NCBI RefSeq assembly: GCF_003063505.1
Contig: NZ_NERW01000002.1
Location: 372,001-436,000, forward strand
Direction: 5' to 3'
Length of the DNA: 64,000 nt
Source of the DNA: Limnohabitans sp. T6-20
GTDB taxonomy: Bacteria; Pseudomonadota; Gammaproteobacteria; Burkholderiales; Burkholderiaceae_C
How positions within the stretch are numbered: the stretch's first letter is position 1; every line of letters starts with the position of its first letter. Below, piece after piece: positions 18,346 through 26,729 of this stretch. The translations under genes and the position numbers were made by a program. The notes below the pieces were generated by a model. The model searched no databases and was not told where the DNA came from. It was given only the letters and a program-made list of their open reading frames with translations.

Positions 18346-19608
18346 TCAGCCGCCGCGTCGCATCATGTCGAAGAACTCGGAGTTGTTCTTGGTGGCTTTC
18401 ATGCTCTTCAAGACCATCTCCATGGCTTCGATTTCGTCCATGTTGTACATGAATTGACGCAGGATGCGGGTTTTTTGCAGCACTTCGGGCTGAAGCAGCA
18501 ACTCTTCGCGGCGTGTGCCGCTGCGGTTGAGGTTGATGGCCGGGAACACGCGCTTTTCGTACAAGCGGCGCTCCAGGTGAATTTCGCAGTTGCCGGTGCC
18601 CTTGAATTCTTCAAAGATCACTTCGTCCATGCGGCTGCCGGTGTCGACCAGGGCTGTGGCGATGATGGTCAAGCTGCCGCCTTCTTCCACATTGCGGGCC
18701 GCACCAAAGAAGCGCTTGGGGCGCTGCAGAGCATTGGCATCCACACCGCCTGACAACACTTTGCCCGACGAAGGCACCACGTTGTTGTAGGCGCGGGCCA
18801 GTCGGGTGATCGAGTCCAGCAAAATCACCACGTCTTTTTTCAACTCGACCAGGCGCTTGGCGCGCTCGATCACCATCTCGGCCACGTGCACGTGACGCGA
18901 AGCGGGTTCGTCAAAAGTGGACGAGATCACTTCGCCGCGCACGCTGCGCTGCATTTCGGTCACTTCTTCCGGGCGCTCGTCGACCAGCAGCACCATCAGG
19001 TGCACATCGGGGTAGTTGGCGGTGATGGCGTGCGCGATCTGCTGCATCATCACGGTCTTGCCCGACTTGGGCTGCGCCACGATCAGGGCGCGCTGGCCAC
19101 GACCGAGCGGGGCAATGATGTCGATCACACGGGCGGTGATGTTTTCCTCGCCCTTGATGTCACGCTCCAGACGCATCTGCTCTTTGGGGAACAGCGGCGT
19201 CAAGTTCTCGAACATGACCTTGTGTTTGTTGTTTTCGGGCAGGTCGTCGTTGACCTTGTCGAGTTTGGTCAGTGCAAAGTAGCGCTCGCCGTCTTTGGGG
19301 ATGCGCACTTCGCCTTCGATCATGTCGCCGGTGTGCAGGTTGAAGCGGCGCACCTGGCTGGGGCTGATGTAGATGTCGTCGGTGCTGGCCGTGTAGCTGG
19401 AATCTGGGCTGCGCAAAAAGCCGAAGCCGTCGGGCAGGATTTCCAACACACCGTCGGCAAAGACCTGTTCGCCCGCTTTGGCGCGCTTTTTGATGATGGC
19501 AAACATCAGCTCCTGTTTGCGCATGCGGCCTGTGTTCTCGATTTCGAGCGCATCGGCTTGCTTCAGGAGTTCGGACACATGAAGTGCCTTGAGTTCATTC
19601 AAATGCAT
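18346..19608 (-). CDS. rho: Transcription termination factor Rho
   Basis: The hexameric RNA helicase for factor-dependent termination. The 420-residue protein shows the N-terminal helix bundle ([17 protein letters not shown]), the RNA-binding OSB fold with DGFGFLRS (60-67), Walker [11 protein letters not shown] (179-188), the Q-loop and R-loop region, and the end MRRGG. E. coli Rho has 419 residues. Its 5' region (19609-19760) is C-rich and may mediate autoregulation. trxA lies upstream, as in E. coli. Confidence 0.98.
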   Translation of the reverse strand: MHLNELKALHVSELLKQADALEIENTGRMRKQELMFAIIKKRAKAGEQVFADGVLEILPDGFGFLRSPDSSYTASTDDIYISPSQVRRFNLHTGDMIEGEVRIPKDGERYFALTKLDKVNDDLPENNKHKVMFENLTPLFPKEQMRLERDIKGEENITARVIDIIAPLGRGQRALIVAQPKSGKTVMMQQIAHAITANYPDVHLMVLLVDERPEEVTEMQRSVRGEVISSTFDEPASRHVHVAEMVIERAKRLVELKKDVVILLDSITRLARAYNNVVPSSGKVLSGGVDANALQRPKRFFGAARNVEEGGSLTIIATALVDTGSRMDEVIFEEFKGTGNCEIHLERRLYEKRVFPAINLNRSGTRREELLLQPEVLQKTRILRQFMYNMDEIEAMEMVLKSMKATKNNSEFFDMMRRGG

Positions 19609-19628
19609 GGATTTGGCCTGTGGCGAAT

Positions 19629-19759
19629 CGGTCCGTCGGGGACCGTTTTCAGATAAGCGGGTGGAAATGTTCAGAACCGGTTGCCGCCCGGGGTTGGGGG
19701 CTGGTGCTTCCGGCAGTCAAGGCGCTGGTCCCTGTTCGGGCTGCCTTGCGGAAATTATG
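19629..19759 (-). promoter_or_regulatory. rho leader: -10 box, C-rich untranslated region and hairpin
   Basis: A CATAAT hexamer (19754-19759, minus) could be the rho -10 box, giving an untranslated leader of about 140 nt. The leader is rich in C with few G in stretches such as CCAGCCCCCAACCCC, as expected for a Rho loading site. A hairpin CGGTCC/GGACCG (19629-19645) lies about 20 nt before the ATG. The -35 box is not clear. Confidence 0.4.
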
Positions 19760-19782
19760 ACAGGTTTTGAAATGGGCCAGAA

Positions 19783-19812
19783 AACAAAAAACCGGGTCAT
19801 CGCTGCCCGGTT
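19783..19812 (-). terminator. Terminator after trxA
   Basis: Minus-strand stem AACCGGG/CCCGGTT (19806-19812 with 19790-19796) is followed by TTTTTTG. It separates trxA from rho. Confidence 0.85.
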
Positions 19813-19851
19813 CTGGTGGAGTGGCCTGAGCAGCTCAGGCCAAAGCCGACA

Positions 19852-20184
19852 TCAAGCCAATTGCTGGTCGATGAAAGCCGTCAGTTGTGACTTGCTCATG
19901 GCGCCCACTTTGGTCGCAGCCAGTTGTCCATCCTTGAAGATCATCAGGGTAGGGATGCCACGGATGCCGAACTTGGCGGGGATGTCGCGGTTGTCGTCCA
20001 CGTTCATTTTGGTGATCTGCAACTTGCCTTCGTAAGTGCCAGCCACTTCATCCAGGATGGGCGCAATCATTTTGCAAGGACCGCACCATTCGGCCCAGAA
20101 GTCGACCACCACCGGTTGGCTCGACTGGAGCACGTCGGCTTCGAAGGTGGCGTCGGTAATGTGTTTGATCAGATCGCTGGCCAT
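19852..20184 (-). CDS. trxA: Thioredoxin 1
   Basis: The main cytosolic disulfide reductant. The 110-residue protein has the active site W33-C34-G35-P36-C37, the cis-Pro motif [11 protein letters not shown] and the usual thioredoxin length. Start is the ATG at 20184 ([11 protein letters not shown]), preceded by AAGGAAAAGG; a longer frame of 21 extra codons has no support. It is followed by its own terminator, then rho. Confidence 0.97.
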   Translation of the reverse strand: MASDLIKHITDATFEADVLQSSQPVVVDFWAEWCGPCKMIAPILDEVAGTYEGKLQITKMNVDDNRDIPAKFGIRGIPTLMIFKDGQLAATKVGAMSKSQLTAFIDQQLA

Positions 20185-20288
20185 GGCCTTTTCCTTGTGA
20201 ACATTGAAGATGCAGCTAAAGTTGCGACTATTTTGACAGAATCCCACCGCTCTCGCCTGTCGCGTCTGCGCTGCCGCACTATAAATTC

Positions 20289-21605
20289 ATGACTTTCACC
20301 GCACCAACTTCAGTTCTTTCCGATTCTTCTGGCCTCGATGTCGAGGTGGCCATTGTGGGTGGCGGACCCGCTGGGCTGATGGCTGCAGAGGTGCTGTCGC
20401 AGGCGGGTGTTGCCGTTCATCTGTTCGATGCCATGCCTTCTGTGGGGCGTAAATTTTTGTTGGCAGGCAAGGGTGGCTTGAATCTCACACATGCCGAGGC
20501 ACCCGATGTGTTCCGGTCTCGTTATGGCGAACGGCAAACCCAAGTGGCTCAATGGCTTGATCAGATGGATGCTCAAACCGTTCGAGATTGGGCTAAGGGT
20601 TTGGGAGTTGATACTTTCGTCGGCACATCGGGGCGCGTTTTCCCCCAAGAAATGAAAGCAGCCCCCTTGCTCAGGGCCTGGCTGCACCGTTTGCGGCACC
20701 CCGCCTCCGGCGTGCCGGTGCAGTTTCACATGCGTCACCGCTGGCAAGGCTGGGCAGGGGAGCATCTGGTTTTTCATCGCAGTGGTCAAGATGCAGCGGT
20801 CCGCGTTCGTGCGCGGTTCACCTTGTTGGCTTTGGGCGGGGCCAGTTGGCCCCGTCTGGGTTCTGATGGTGCATGGGCCTCTTTGTTGGCCGATCAGGGG
20901 GTGAGCATTGCGCCGCTCAAACCTGCCAATTGCGGATTCGACGTTTTGGGGCGAGAGGGGCAAGGGTGGACCGAGCACTTTCGCAGCCGTTATGCGGGGC
21001 ATCCGCTCAAATCGGTTGCGCTGAAGCTCGGTGCCGTTGCCGGCGTCCAAGCGGAGTCCGCTGGCGAAGCGCGGTTTGACCGCAAAGGCGAGTTTGTCAT
21101 CACCGATACGGGAGTGGAAGGCAGCCTGATTTATGCCGCGTCGGCCTGGTTGCGAGATGATTTGGCCCACGGGTCGGCCTGTTTGACGCTGGATTTGTTG
21201 CCTGACAAATCAATTGAACAGGTGCGCTCAGAAGTGCGTTGGCCACGCGGCAGTCGGAGTTTGTCCAGCCATTTGAAAAGCCGTTTGGGTGTGGATGGCG
21301 TCAAGATGGGGCTTCTGCACGAACTTTGCTCGCCCGAAACCCTGGCCAATCCAGACGCCTTGGCGGCCAGTTTGAAGCACTTGTCTGTGCCGCTCAAAAG
21401 CCCCAGACCCGTGGACGAGGCGATCAGCACGGCTGGTGGCGTCGCTTTGGAGGGTTTAAGCCCTGATTTGATGCTGACCAAGCGCCCCGGCGTCTATTGT
21501 GCGGGTGAGATGCTGGACTGGGAGGCCCCGACGGGCGGGTATCTGTTGACCGCTTGTTTGGCCAGTGGCTGGCGTGCTGGCCAAGGTATTTTGACAAATT
21601 TGTAA
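20289..21605 (+). CDS. TIGR03862/HI0933-family flavoprotein (YhiN-like)
   Basis: A 438-residue FAD-binding protein with the dinucleotide motif VAIVGGGPAGLMAAEVL (about 20-36), the second motif SVGRKFLLAGKGGLNLTH typical of HI0933 proteins, and the C-terminal GVYCAGEMLDWEAPTGGYLL that closes the FAD site. Members are predicted oxidoreductases; most have no assigned substrate. The start is uncertain: a TATAAA box (20280-20285) ends only 3 bp before the ATG, which would place the transcription start inside the first codons. The GTG at 20345 (VAIVGGG) is a possible alternative. No ribosome binding site is visible at either. Confidence 0.87.
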   Translation: MTFTAPTSVLSDSSGLDVEVAIVGGGPAGLMAAEVLSQAGVAVHLFDAMPSVGRKFLLAGKGGLNLTHAEAPDVFRSRYGERQTQVAQWLDQMDAQTVRDWAKGLGVDTFVGTSGRVFPQEMKAAPLLRAWLHRLRHPASGVPVQFHMRHRWQGWAGEHLVFHRSGQDAAVRVRARFTLLALGGASWPRLGSDGAWASLLADQGVSIAPLKPANCGFDVLGREGQGWTEHFRSRYAGHPLKSVALKLGAVAGVQAESAGEARFDRKGEFVITDTGVEGSLIYAASAWLRDDLAHGSACLTLDLLPDKSIEQVRSEVRWPRGSRSLSSHLKSRLGVDGVKMGLLHELCSPETLANPDALAASLKHLSVPLKSPRPVDEAISTAGGVALEGLSPDLMLTKRPGVYCAGEMLDWEAPTGGYLLTACLASGWRAGQGILTNL

Positions 21606-21619
21606 CATTTTTATACAAA
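21591..21619 (+). promoter_or_regulatory. Sigma-70 promoter for the 97-residue unknown
   Basis: TTGACA (21591-21596), a 17-bp spacer and TACAAA (21614-21619), with the start of transcription expected near 21626. It overlaps the 3' end of the flavoprotein gene. Confidence 0.55.
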
Positions 21620-21688
21620 TGGTGTATTCCTATGGGCCCTGTGCTGCGTTGTTGTCATGTGAATAACTTCATCCATAACGAGGTCGAC

Positions 21689-21982
21689 ATGACTCCAGAA
21701 GCTTCCCAGGAATACCAGCGCGCCGTTGAAGAGGCGGCCAACGCCTTCATGAAAGTGATGGCTTTGCGTGGTTTCAACGTGCGTGACTACCCGCAAAATT
21801 TTGTGGCCCAGATGACCGCTCAAACACGGCTGGCCTTCGAGACCAATCGTGCTGGGGCGCACAAAAACGCCGATGCGCTGGTGTCTGAGTTGCTGCGTGC
21901 AGCGCCAACGGCACCTCAGTTGGTGAGCTCCACCAAAGTCAAACCTTTGCCTTTCCCTTCGCTGCGCCGTCGCATGGCCTGA
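21689..21982 (+). CDS. Conserved-looking small protein of unknown function
   Basis: A 97-residue soluble protein beginning MTPEASQEYQRAVEEAANAF, mostly helical by composition, with a basic Pro-rich tail ending PSLRRRMA. I do not recognise a domain. The ATG at 21689 has ACGAGG 6-7 nt upstream; the open frame extends 45 codons further, but that part overlaps the promoter and flavoprotein end. A near-consensus promoter 70 nt upstream and a hairpin just after the stop suggest an independent transcript. Confidence 0.65.
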   Translation: MTPEASQEYQRAVEEAANAFMKVMALRGFNVRDYPQNFVAQMTAQTRLAFETNRAGAHKNADALVSELLRAAPTAPQLVSSTKVKPLPFPSLRRRMA

Positions 21983-22302
21983 GGGGCGCAGGGCGGGTAA
22001 GCCAGTCTTGCCACGGTCTGGATGGCCTTCATTCAGACCGTGTGTTTGCTAATGAATCAATTAGTAAGCCGTTCAGATGCTTGAATGGGCAAAATAAACA
22101 TTGATCCAGTGCCTACTCATGGGGCCGATGCCGTGATCCCATGACGTTCCGGACCTGCGGTCTGAATCAGGGCAGATCCACTTTCAATACGATGGGACTG
22201 TGCAGGCGGGGTGCTTGGGTTACCCAAGCGATCGCCTGAGTTGGCGATATTTCATGACTGCGTGGGTTGTCAGTCATTGAAACAGATGAATAAGTTGACG
22301 AG
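21983..22302. other. Gene-free stretch with several short inverted repeats
   Basis: No coding frame is supported in these 320 nt. Inverted repeats: CACGGTCTG/CAGACCGTG (22012-22042, followed by TGTTTG, a likely weak terminator for the gene before it), GCTTGGG/CCCAAGC (22213-22229), ATCGCC/GGCGAT (22231-22248) and ATGACTG/CAGTCAT (22254-22277). The last three lie downstream of the minus-strand SRP RNA and may help end or process it, though none has a T tract. I see no tRNA. Confidence 0.5.
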
Positions 22303-22394
22303 CCTTGACCCCGGCACTGACTCCACAGTTAGGGCTGCTTGGTTCCCCACCTGACCCGGTTGGCCGCTTCACCATGCGGGAAGGCCCGTCAAGG
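22303..22394 (-). ncRNA. ffs: Signal recognition particle RNA (4.5S, small bacterial type)
   Basis: Read on the minus strand, the roughly 92-nt RNA begins CCTTGACGGG and ends GGGGTCAAGG; the ends pair (CCTTGAC/GTCAAGG). The conserved apical domain is present as GGTCAGGTGG-GGAA-CCAAGCAGCC: GGAA tetraloop, symmetric-loop bases GTCAGG and AAGCAGCC. The two pairs next to the loop are G-C where most bacteria have C-G, so the change is compensatory. A TACAAT box (22398-22403, minus) sits 6 bp before the predicted 5' end. Exact ends are estimates. The RNA binds Ffh for co-translational membrane targeting. Confidence 0.88.
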
Positions 22395-22529
22395 TGAATT
22401 GTAGGCGAGCTTGATGGCGCTTTTCGGCCATGCGCTGTTTTTTCCTGTTTCTTCCAAGGTCAAGCAGCGAGTTGGATTGATTCGATGCGACTGGCCCAAA
22501 CAAGCCGCAAACAGTGCTCTTCAGCCCGA

Positions 22530-22535
22530 TAGAAT
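22530..22535 (+). promoter_or_regulatory. -10-like box directly before dnaX
   Basis: TAGAAT ends 7 bp before the dnaX ATG (22543). With normal spacing, transcription would begin at or next to the ATG, giving a leaderless mRNA. No ribosome binding site is present. The -35 region is weak. Confidence 0.45.
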
Positions 22536-22542
22536 CAGGCCC

Positions 22543-24525
22543 ATGTCTTACCTTGTCCTCGCGCGCAAATACCGCCCCCGCAATTTCACCGAGATGGTGG
22601 GGCAGGAGCACGTGGTTCAGGCCCTGACCAATGCCCTGGTGCAGCAGCGACTGCACCATGCTTATTTGTTCACGGGCACCCGGGGGGTGGGCAAAACCAC
22701 CGTTTCCAGGATTTTGGCCAAGTCGCTCAATTGCCAGGGCGCTGACGGGCAAGGCGGCATCACCGCCGAACCGTGCGGCGTTTGCCAGGCTTGCCGCGAC
22801 ATCGATGCCGGTCGCTTTGTGGACTACACCGAGTTGGACGCCGCATCGAACCGGGGCGTGGACGAGGTGCAAAGTCTGCTGGAGCAGGCGGTTTACAAAC
22901 CGGTGCAGGGGCGCTTCAAGGTCTTCATGATCGACGAGGTGCACATGCTGACCAACACCGCGTTCAACGCGATGTTGAAGACCCTGGAAGAACCCCCTGA
23001 GTATTTGAAGTTCGTGCTGGCCACGACCGACCCGCAAAAAGTGCCCGTCACGGTGCTCTCGCGTTGCCTGCAGTTCAACCTGCGGCCCATGGCCCCCGAG
23101 ACGGTGTTTGAACACCTGACCCAGGTGCTGGCCGCCGAGCAGCTGAGTGCCGAACCCTTGGCCTTGCGTTTGCTGGCCCGCGCTGCACGCGGCTCGATGC
23201 GCGATGCCCTGAGCTTGACCGACCAGGCGATTGCCTTTGGCAATGGCTTGGTGCAAGAGGCCGGTGTGCGTCAGATGCTGGGCAGTGTGGACCGCAGCCA
23301 TGTGCTGCACATGATCCGAGCTTTGACCGAGGGCGACGGTGCCGCCGTGGTGAACCAAGTCAACGCCCTGCGTCTGCAAGGCGTGTCGGCCGCGGCCACC
23401 TTGGAAGACATGGCGATGCTGCTGCAGCGCATGGCCGTGATGCAGATGGTGCCCAGCATGGCCCAAGACGGCGAAGACCCGGACACCCAAGGCCTGGCCG
23501 CGCTGGCCCAGGCCATGCCTGCCGAAGAAACCCAGTTGCTTTACAGCTTGTGCCTGCATGGGCGCACTGAGTTGGGTCTGGCCCCGGATGAATACGCGGC
23601 CCTGACCATGGTGTTGCTGCGCCTGCTGGCCTTCAAGCCTCAAGCGGGGTTGGCTGAAAAAAAAAGCCCGCGAATCAGCCCTGAGCCACTGACTCAAGCC
23701 GCTGGCCTCACGGTTGCAGCCGACACCCAAGCGCCGCCTGCTGCAGCGACGCCACCTGCAGACCCGCTGCCTCAACGCCATCCCGCACCCGCGCAGCCTG
23801 CTGCAGCCACCGTGGCCCCCCCTGAGGCGCCAAAGCCAATGGTTGCTGTGCCTGTTCGCGAATCAGCGCCTGCTGTTCCTGCTGCACCTGCTGCTGCACC
23901 TGCTGCAGCCGTGCAGGTACCCATGCCGTCTGAGCCGCCGCCTTGGGAGGATTGGCCCGATACGACCGACTATGCCGATCAAGAACAGCAAGCTTTGGTG
24001 ACATTGGCCCCGGCATCTCAAACACTGCCCCCAGAATCGCAGACACCCGCACTGCGCTCTTTGCCCGTGCGCGAGGCTTCCGAGCCATCAGCGCGGGTCG
24101 ATGTGCTGAAGCCACCGAGCAGCACACCTTTGCAAACAACGCCCGAAGGCGATGTCTGGCTGGAGGTGGTGCAAGGCTTGATGGCGCAAGAGGCGATCAC
24201 CGCCTTGGTGCGAGAGTTGGCTTTGCAGTCCCAATTGGTGGCCCGCGATGGCGAGCAATGGCAATTGCGCGTGGAGCGGGAAACCCTCAACCACCCCGCC
24301 AGCCGTGAGCGTCTGCAAGCCGCCTTGTTGGCCGCGGGCCAGGGTGCCGTGAAATTGCAAATCGAGATTGGATCGGTCAACGACAGCCCCGCCAAGCGTC
24401 TGGCTGTCCTGGCTGCCGCCAAAATGGAGGCCGCGCAGGACTTGATTCAAAACGACCCGCTGGTGCGGGCCATGGTGCGCGACTTTGGCGCCAGAATCGT
24501 GCCCGGCAGCATCCAGCTCATTTGA
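22543..24525 (+). CDS. dnaX: DNA polymerase III tau (and probably gamma) subunit
   Basis: The clamp-loader ATPase. The 660-residue protein has Walker A GTRGVGKT (45-52), a zinc site (C64, C78, C81, C84), Walker B with DEVHML (131-136) and the SRC-type sensor VLSRCLQF. A Pro/Ala-rich linker (about 380-560) leads to the tau-specific C-terminal domain that binds polymerase and helicase. Start is ATG 22543 (MSYLVLARKYRPRNF); an upstream frame to 22411 is unsupported. At 23657-23665 nine A occur in the frame GAA AAA AAA AGC; a -1 shift meets TGA after six codons, giving a gamma-like 380-residue product. ybaB and recR follow, the usual order. Confidence 0.96.
   Translation: MSYLVLARKYRPRNFTEMVGQEHVVQALTNALVQQRLHHAYLFTGTRGVGKTTVSRILAKSLNCQGADGQGGITAEPCGVCQACRDIDAGRFVDYTELDAASNRGVDEVQSLLEQAVYKPVQGRFKVFMIDEVHMLTNTAFNAMLKTLEEPPEYLKFVLATTDPQKVPVTVLSRCLQFNLRPMAPETVFEHLTQVLAAEQLSAEPLALRLLARAARGSMRDALSLTDQAIAFGNGLVQEAGVRQMLGSVDRSHVLHMIRALTEGDGAAVVNQVNALRLQGVSAAATLEDMAMLLQRMAVMQMVPSMAQDGEDPDTQGLAALAQAMPAEETQLLYSLCLHGRTELGLAPDEYAALTMVLLRLLAFKPQAGLAEKKSPRISPEPLTQAAGLTVAADTQAPPAAATPPADPLPQRHPAPAQPAAATVAPPEAPKPMVAVPVRESAPAVPAAPAAAPAAAVQVPMPSEPPPWEDWPDTTDYADQEQQALVTLAPASQTLPPESQTPALRSLPVREASEPSARVDVLKPPSSTPLQTTPEGDVWLEVVQGLMAQEAITALVRELALQSQLVARDGEQWQLRVERETLNHPASRERLQAALLAAGQGAVKLQIEIGSVNDSPAKRLAVLAAAKMEAAQDLIQNDPLVRAMVRDFGARIVPGSIQLI
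23657..23665 (+). promoter_or_regulatory. Slippery A9 tract in dnaX (programmed frameshift or transcriptional slippage)
   Basis: Nine A in a GC-rich gene, in frame as gaA-AAA-AAA-AGC, fit the X-XXY-YYZ heptamer. The -1 frame reads AAG CCC GCG AAT CAG CCC TGA (stop at 23682-23684); the +1 frame stops at 23690-23692. Position matches the end of the ATPase/collar domains, where gamma ends in E. coli and Thermus. I see no convincing downstream stem-loop. Confidence 0.65.
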
Positions 24526-24564
24526 TTTTTAGCTTCTATTTCATCCCCATTCAAAGGAACCCCC

Positions 24565-24891
24565 ATGTTCAACAAAGGACAACTCGCTGGCTTGATGAAA
24601 CAAGCCCAGGCCATGCAGGACAACCTCAAAAAAGCCCAGGACGAACTGGCTTTTGTCGAGGTCGAAGGCCAATCCGGCTCCGGCATGGTCAAGGTGTTGA
24701 TGACCTGCAAGCACAGCGTGCGACGCGTCACCATCGACCCCAGCTTGCTGGTGGCCGATGACAAAGACATGCTCGAAGATCTGGTGGCCGCGGCATTCAA
24801 CGATGCGGTCCGCCAAGCCGAAGAAGTTTCGCAACAAAAAATGGGCAAACTGACCGCCGGTCTGCCGCCTGGCATGAAGTTGCCTTTCTGA
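24565..24891 (+). CDS. ybaB: YbaB/EbfC family nucleoid-associated protein
   Basis: A small DNA-binding dimer (108 residues). It starts [20 protein letters not shown] with the typical amphipathic helix and ends [21 protein letters not shown] lies just before the start. It sits between dnaX and recR as in most Proteobacteria and is thought to coat DNA and influence repair or expression. Confidence 0.95.
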   Translation: MFNKGQLAGLMKQAQAMQDNLKKAQDELAFVEVEGQSGSGMVKVLMTCKHSVRRVTIDPSLLVADDKDMLEDLVAAAFNDAVRQAEEVSQQKMGKLTAGLPPGMKLPF

Positions 24892-24909
24892 TCGACTGAC
24901 CTATTCCCC

Positions 24910-25500
24910 ATGGCCGACACACACGCACTCGCCGCTTTGGTTCAGGCTCTCAAGGGCTTGCCAGGGGTGGGCATCAAGTCGGCCCAACGCATGGCGTTTC
25001 AGTTGCTGCAAAACGACCGAGCCACGGCCCGGCAGCTGGCAGCAGCTTTGCAAAATGCGGTGGAACATATTCAGCATTGCGAGTGTTGCCACACCTTCAC
25101 CGAAGCGGAGTTGTGTGACACCTGTCTGGATTTGACGCGCGACCGCACACTGCTGTGCGTGATCGAAACCCCGGCCGATCAGTCGGCTATCGAACGCACA
25201 GGCACTTACCGGGGCTTGTATTTTGTGCTCATGGGCAAACTCAGCCCGTTGGACGGCATTGGTCCGCACGACATCGGGCTGGCCAAGCTCAAGAAACGTG
25301 TGGCCGATGGTGTATTGACCGAAGTGATTCTGGCGACCAACTTCACGGCCGAAGGCGAGGCCACCGCCCATGTGATTTCGGAAATGATTCGCCAGCAAGG
25401 CCTCAAGGTCACCCGTTTGGCTCGGGGCGTGCCGGCAGGCAGCGAGCTGGAATATGTGGATTTGGGCACCATCGCCCACGCCTTGGTCGACCGACGCTGA
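24910..25500 (+). CDS. recR: Recombination mediator protein RecR
   Basis: Part of RecFOR, which loads RecA at gaps. The 196-residue protein has the helix-hairpin-helix [16 protein letters not shown] (15-30), a Cys4 zinc finger (C57, C60, C69, C72) and a TOPRIM domain starting [16 protein letters not shown] and ending [14 protein letters not shown]. Last gene of dnaX-ybaB-recR. About 145 nt without a gene follow. Confidence 0.97.
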   Translation: MADTHALAALVQALKGLPGVGIKSAQRMAFQLLQNDRATARQLAAALQNAVEHIQHCECCHTFTEAELCDTCLDLTRDRTLLCVIETPADQSAIERTGTYRGLYFVLMGKLSPLDGIGPHDIGLAKLKKRVADGVLTEVILATNFTAEGEATAHVISEMIRQQGLKVTRLARGVPAGSELEYVDLGTIAHALVDRR

Positions 25501-25645
25501 AGCTGCGCTGGGCTTGCGGTCCCTCGCCTCCGCATGGTCCCGTCCTGTCAACTACCGGCAATCCATTACGTGAAAACCCGCTCGGGATGATTCCCGATGC
25601 GCCAAGTTCTGCGGGTGCCTATGCTGATGGCATCGAATTTCCGAT

Positions 25646-26704
25646 GTGCACTGGAGCCAGCTTGTGTCCCACGTCATTTGGCGGCGACGTTCCCTTTTGC
25701 TGGCGGCAATGGCCGCTGTGGCCAAGCCGCCGGTGTCGTTGGCTGCGGTGGACCCTTTGCGTGGCTCGGCCCGCGTCACCATCGCCTTGGCGGCCAGGCA
25801 AAGCCTTTACCAGCTGCCGCTGACTTTGGCGGAGCACCTGGGGTATTTTCGGCAAGCAGGCATCTCGGTCGAGTGGTTGGCCCACGAGTCAGGGGCCAAA
25901 GCCTTGGGCAGTGTTTTGCAGGGGCAGGCCGATGTGGTCGCTGGCGCGTTTGAGCATTTGTTTGGCTTGCAACACAAAGGCTTGAATTACCAGGCCTTTG
26001 TGCAGATGGGGCGAACACCACAGGTCAGCTTGGGCGTGGCGTCGCGGCTTGAGCTGCGTTCGGTGATGGGGCTCAAGGGGGCGCGCTTGGGCATCACGTC
26101 GCTGGACTCCAGCACCCATTGGATGGCCTGCCAATGGCTTTTGCAGCATGGGCTGTTGCCCGAAGACGTGGTTTTTGTCGAGGTCGGCTCATCCACAGCG
26201 GTGGTAGATGCTTTGCGCAATGGGGTGATCGATGCCTTGTGCAACCCCGATCCCGTCATGTACTGGCTGGAGCAGAAAAATGAAATCCGGGTGATGGGGG
26301 AGGCCCGCACGCTGATGTCGACCCGCAAGCTGATGGGCGGGCAGGTGCCAGGTGCTTGTTTGCTGGCAAAGACTGATTTTTTGCAGCGGCAGTCGGACGT
26401 GGCACAGGCTTTGACCGATGCCATCGTGCACGCCCTCAAGTGGCTGCAAACGGCGGGTTTGACCGACATTTTAAAAACAGTGCCCGCGCACCATTGGTTG
26501 GGTGACAGGGCCATTTACCTCGGGGCCTTCGAGAAGTTGCGCGAATCGTATGCGCTGGATGGCCTGATCTCGGGGGATGCCGTGCTGAATGCTTGGCGTG
26601 CCCATGCCCGTTTGCCCAACGCATTGAGCAGTGCCCGTCTGCCATTGGAGCGGACCTACACGAACACCTTTGCAGCGAAATCGAAAACCCGTTTCGCTGC
26701 TTGA
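25646..26704 (+). CDS. Orphan NitT/TauT-type ABC transporter substrate-binding protein
   Basis: A 352-residue exported protein. The N-terminus WRRRSLLLAAMAAVAKPPVS has consecutive Arg before a hydrophobic stretch and may be a Tat signal. The mature part (YQLPLTLAEHLGYFRQAGIS, then GQADVVAGAFEHLFGL, and LKGARLGITSLDSSTHWMA) is the SsuA/TauA/NMT1 fold, which binds sulfonates, nitrate or thiamine precursors. No permease or ATPase gene is near, so the partner is elsewhere or the protein has a sensing role. The start is uncertain; another in-frame Met is at residue 22. The stop faces mltD, 25 nt away. Confidence 0.8.
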   Translation: MHWSQLVSHVIWRRRSLLLAAMAAVAKPPVSLAAVDPLRGSARVTIALAARQSLYQLPLTLAEHLGYFRQAGISVEWLAHESGAKALGSVLQGQADVVAGAFEHLFGLQHKGLNYQAFVQMGRTPQVSLGVASRLELRSVMGLKGARLGITSLDSSTHWMACQWLLQHGLLPEDVVFVEVGSSTAVVDALRNGVIDALCNPDPVMYWLEQKNEIRVMGEARTLMSTRKLMGGQVPGACLLAKTDFLQRQSDVAQALTDAIVHALKWLQTAGLTDILKTVPAHHWLGDRAIYLGAFEKLRESYALDGLISGDAVLNAWRAHARLPNALSSARLPLERTYTNTFAAKSKTRFAA

Positions 26705-26729
26705 GTGGGTTGACTGTCTCAGGCGCGGA

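Noticed and set aside
21983..22302. Possible tRNA or second small RNA
   Set aside because: Short hairpins are present, but there is no cloverleaf, no T-loop consensus and no promoter pointing into the region apart from read-through of the neighbours.
23660..23692. dnaX as a frameshifted pseudogene
   Set aside because: The main frame is open through the A9 run to a complete tau C-terminal domain; the run is better read as a regulated slip site.
22369..23781. 470-codon frame opposite dnaX and the SRP RNA
   Set aside because: It runs through a structured RNA gene and the DnaX ATPase motifs; no ribosome binding site or known domain.
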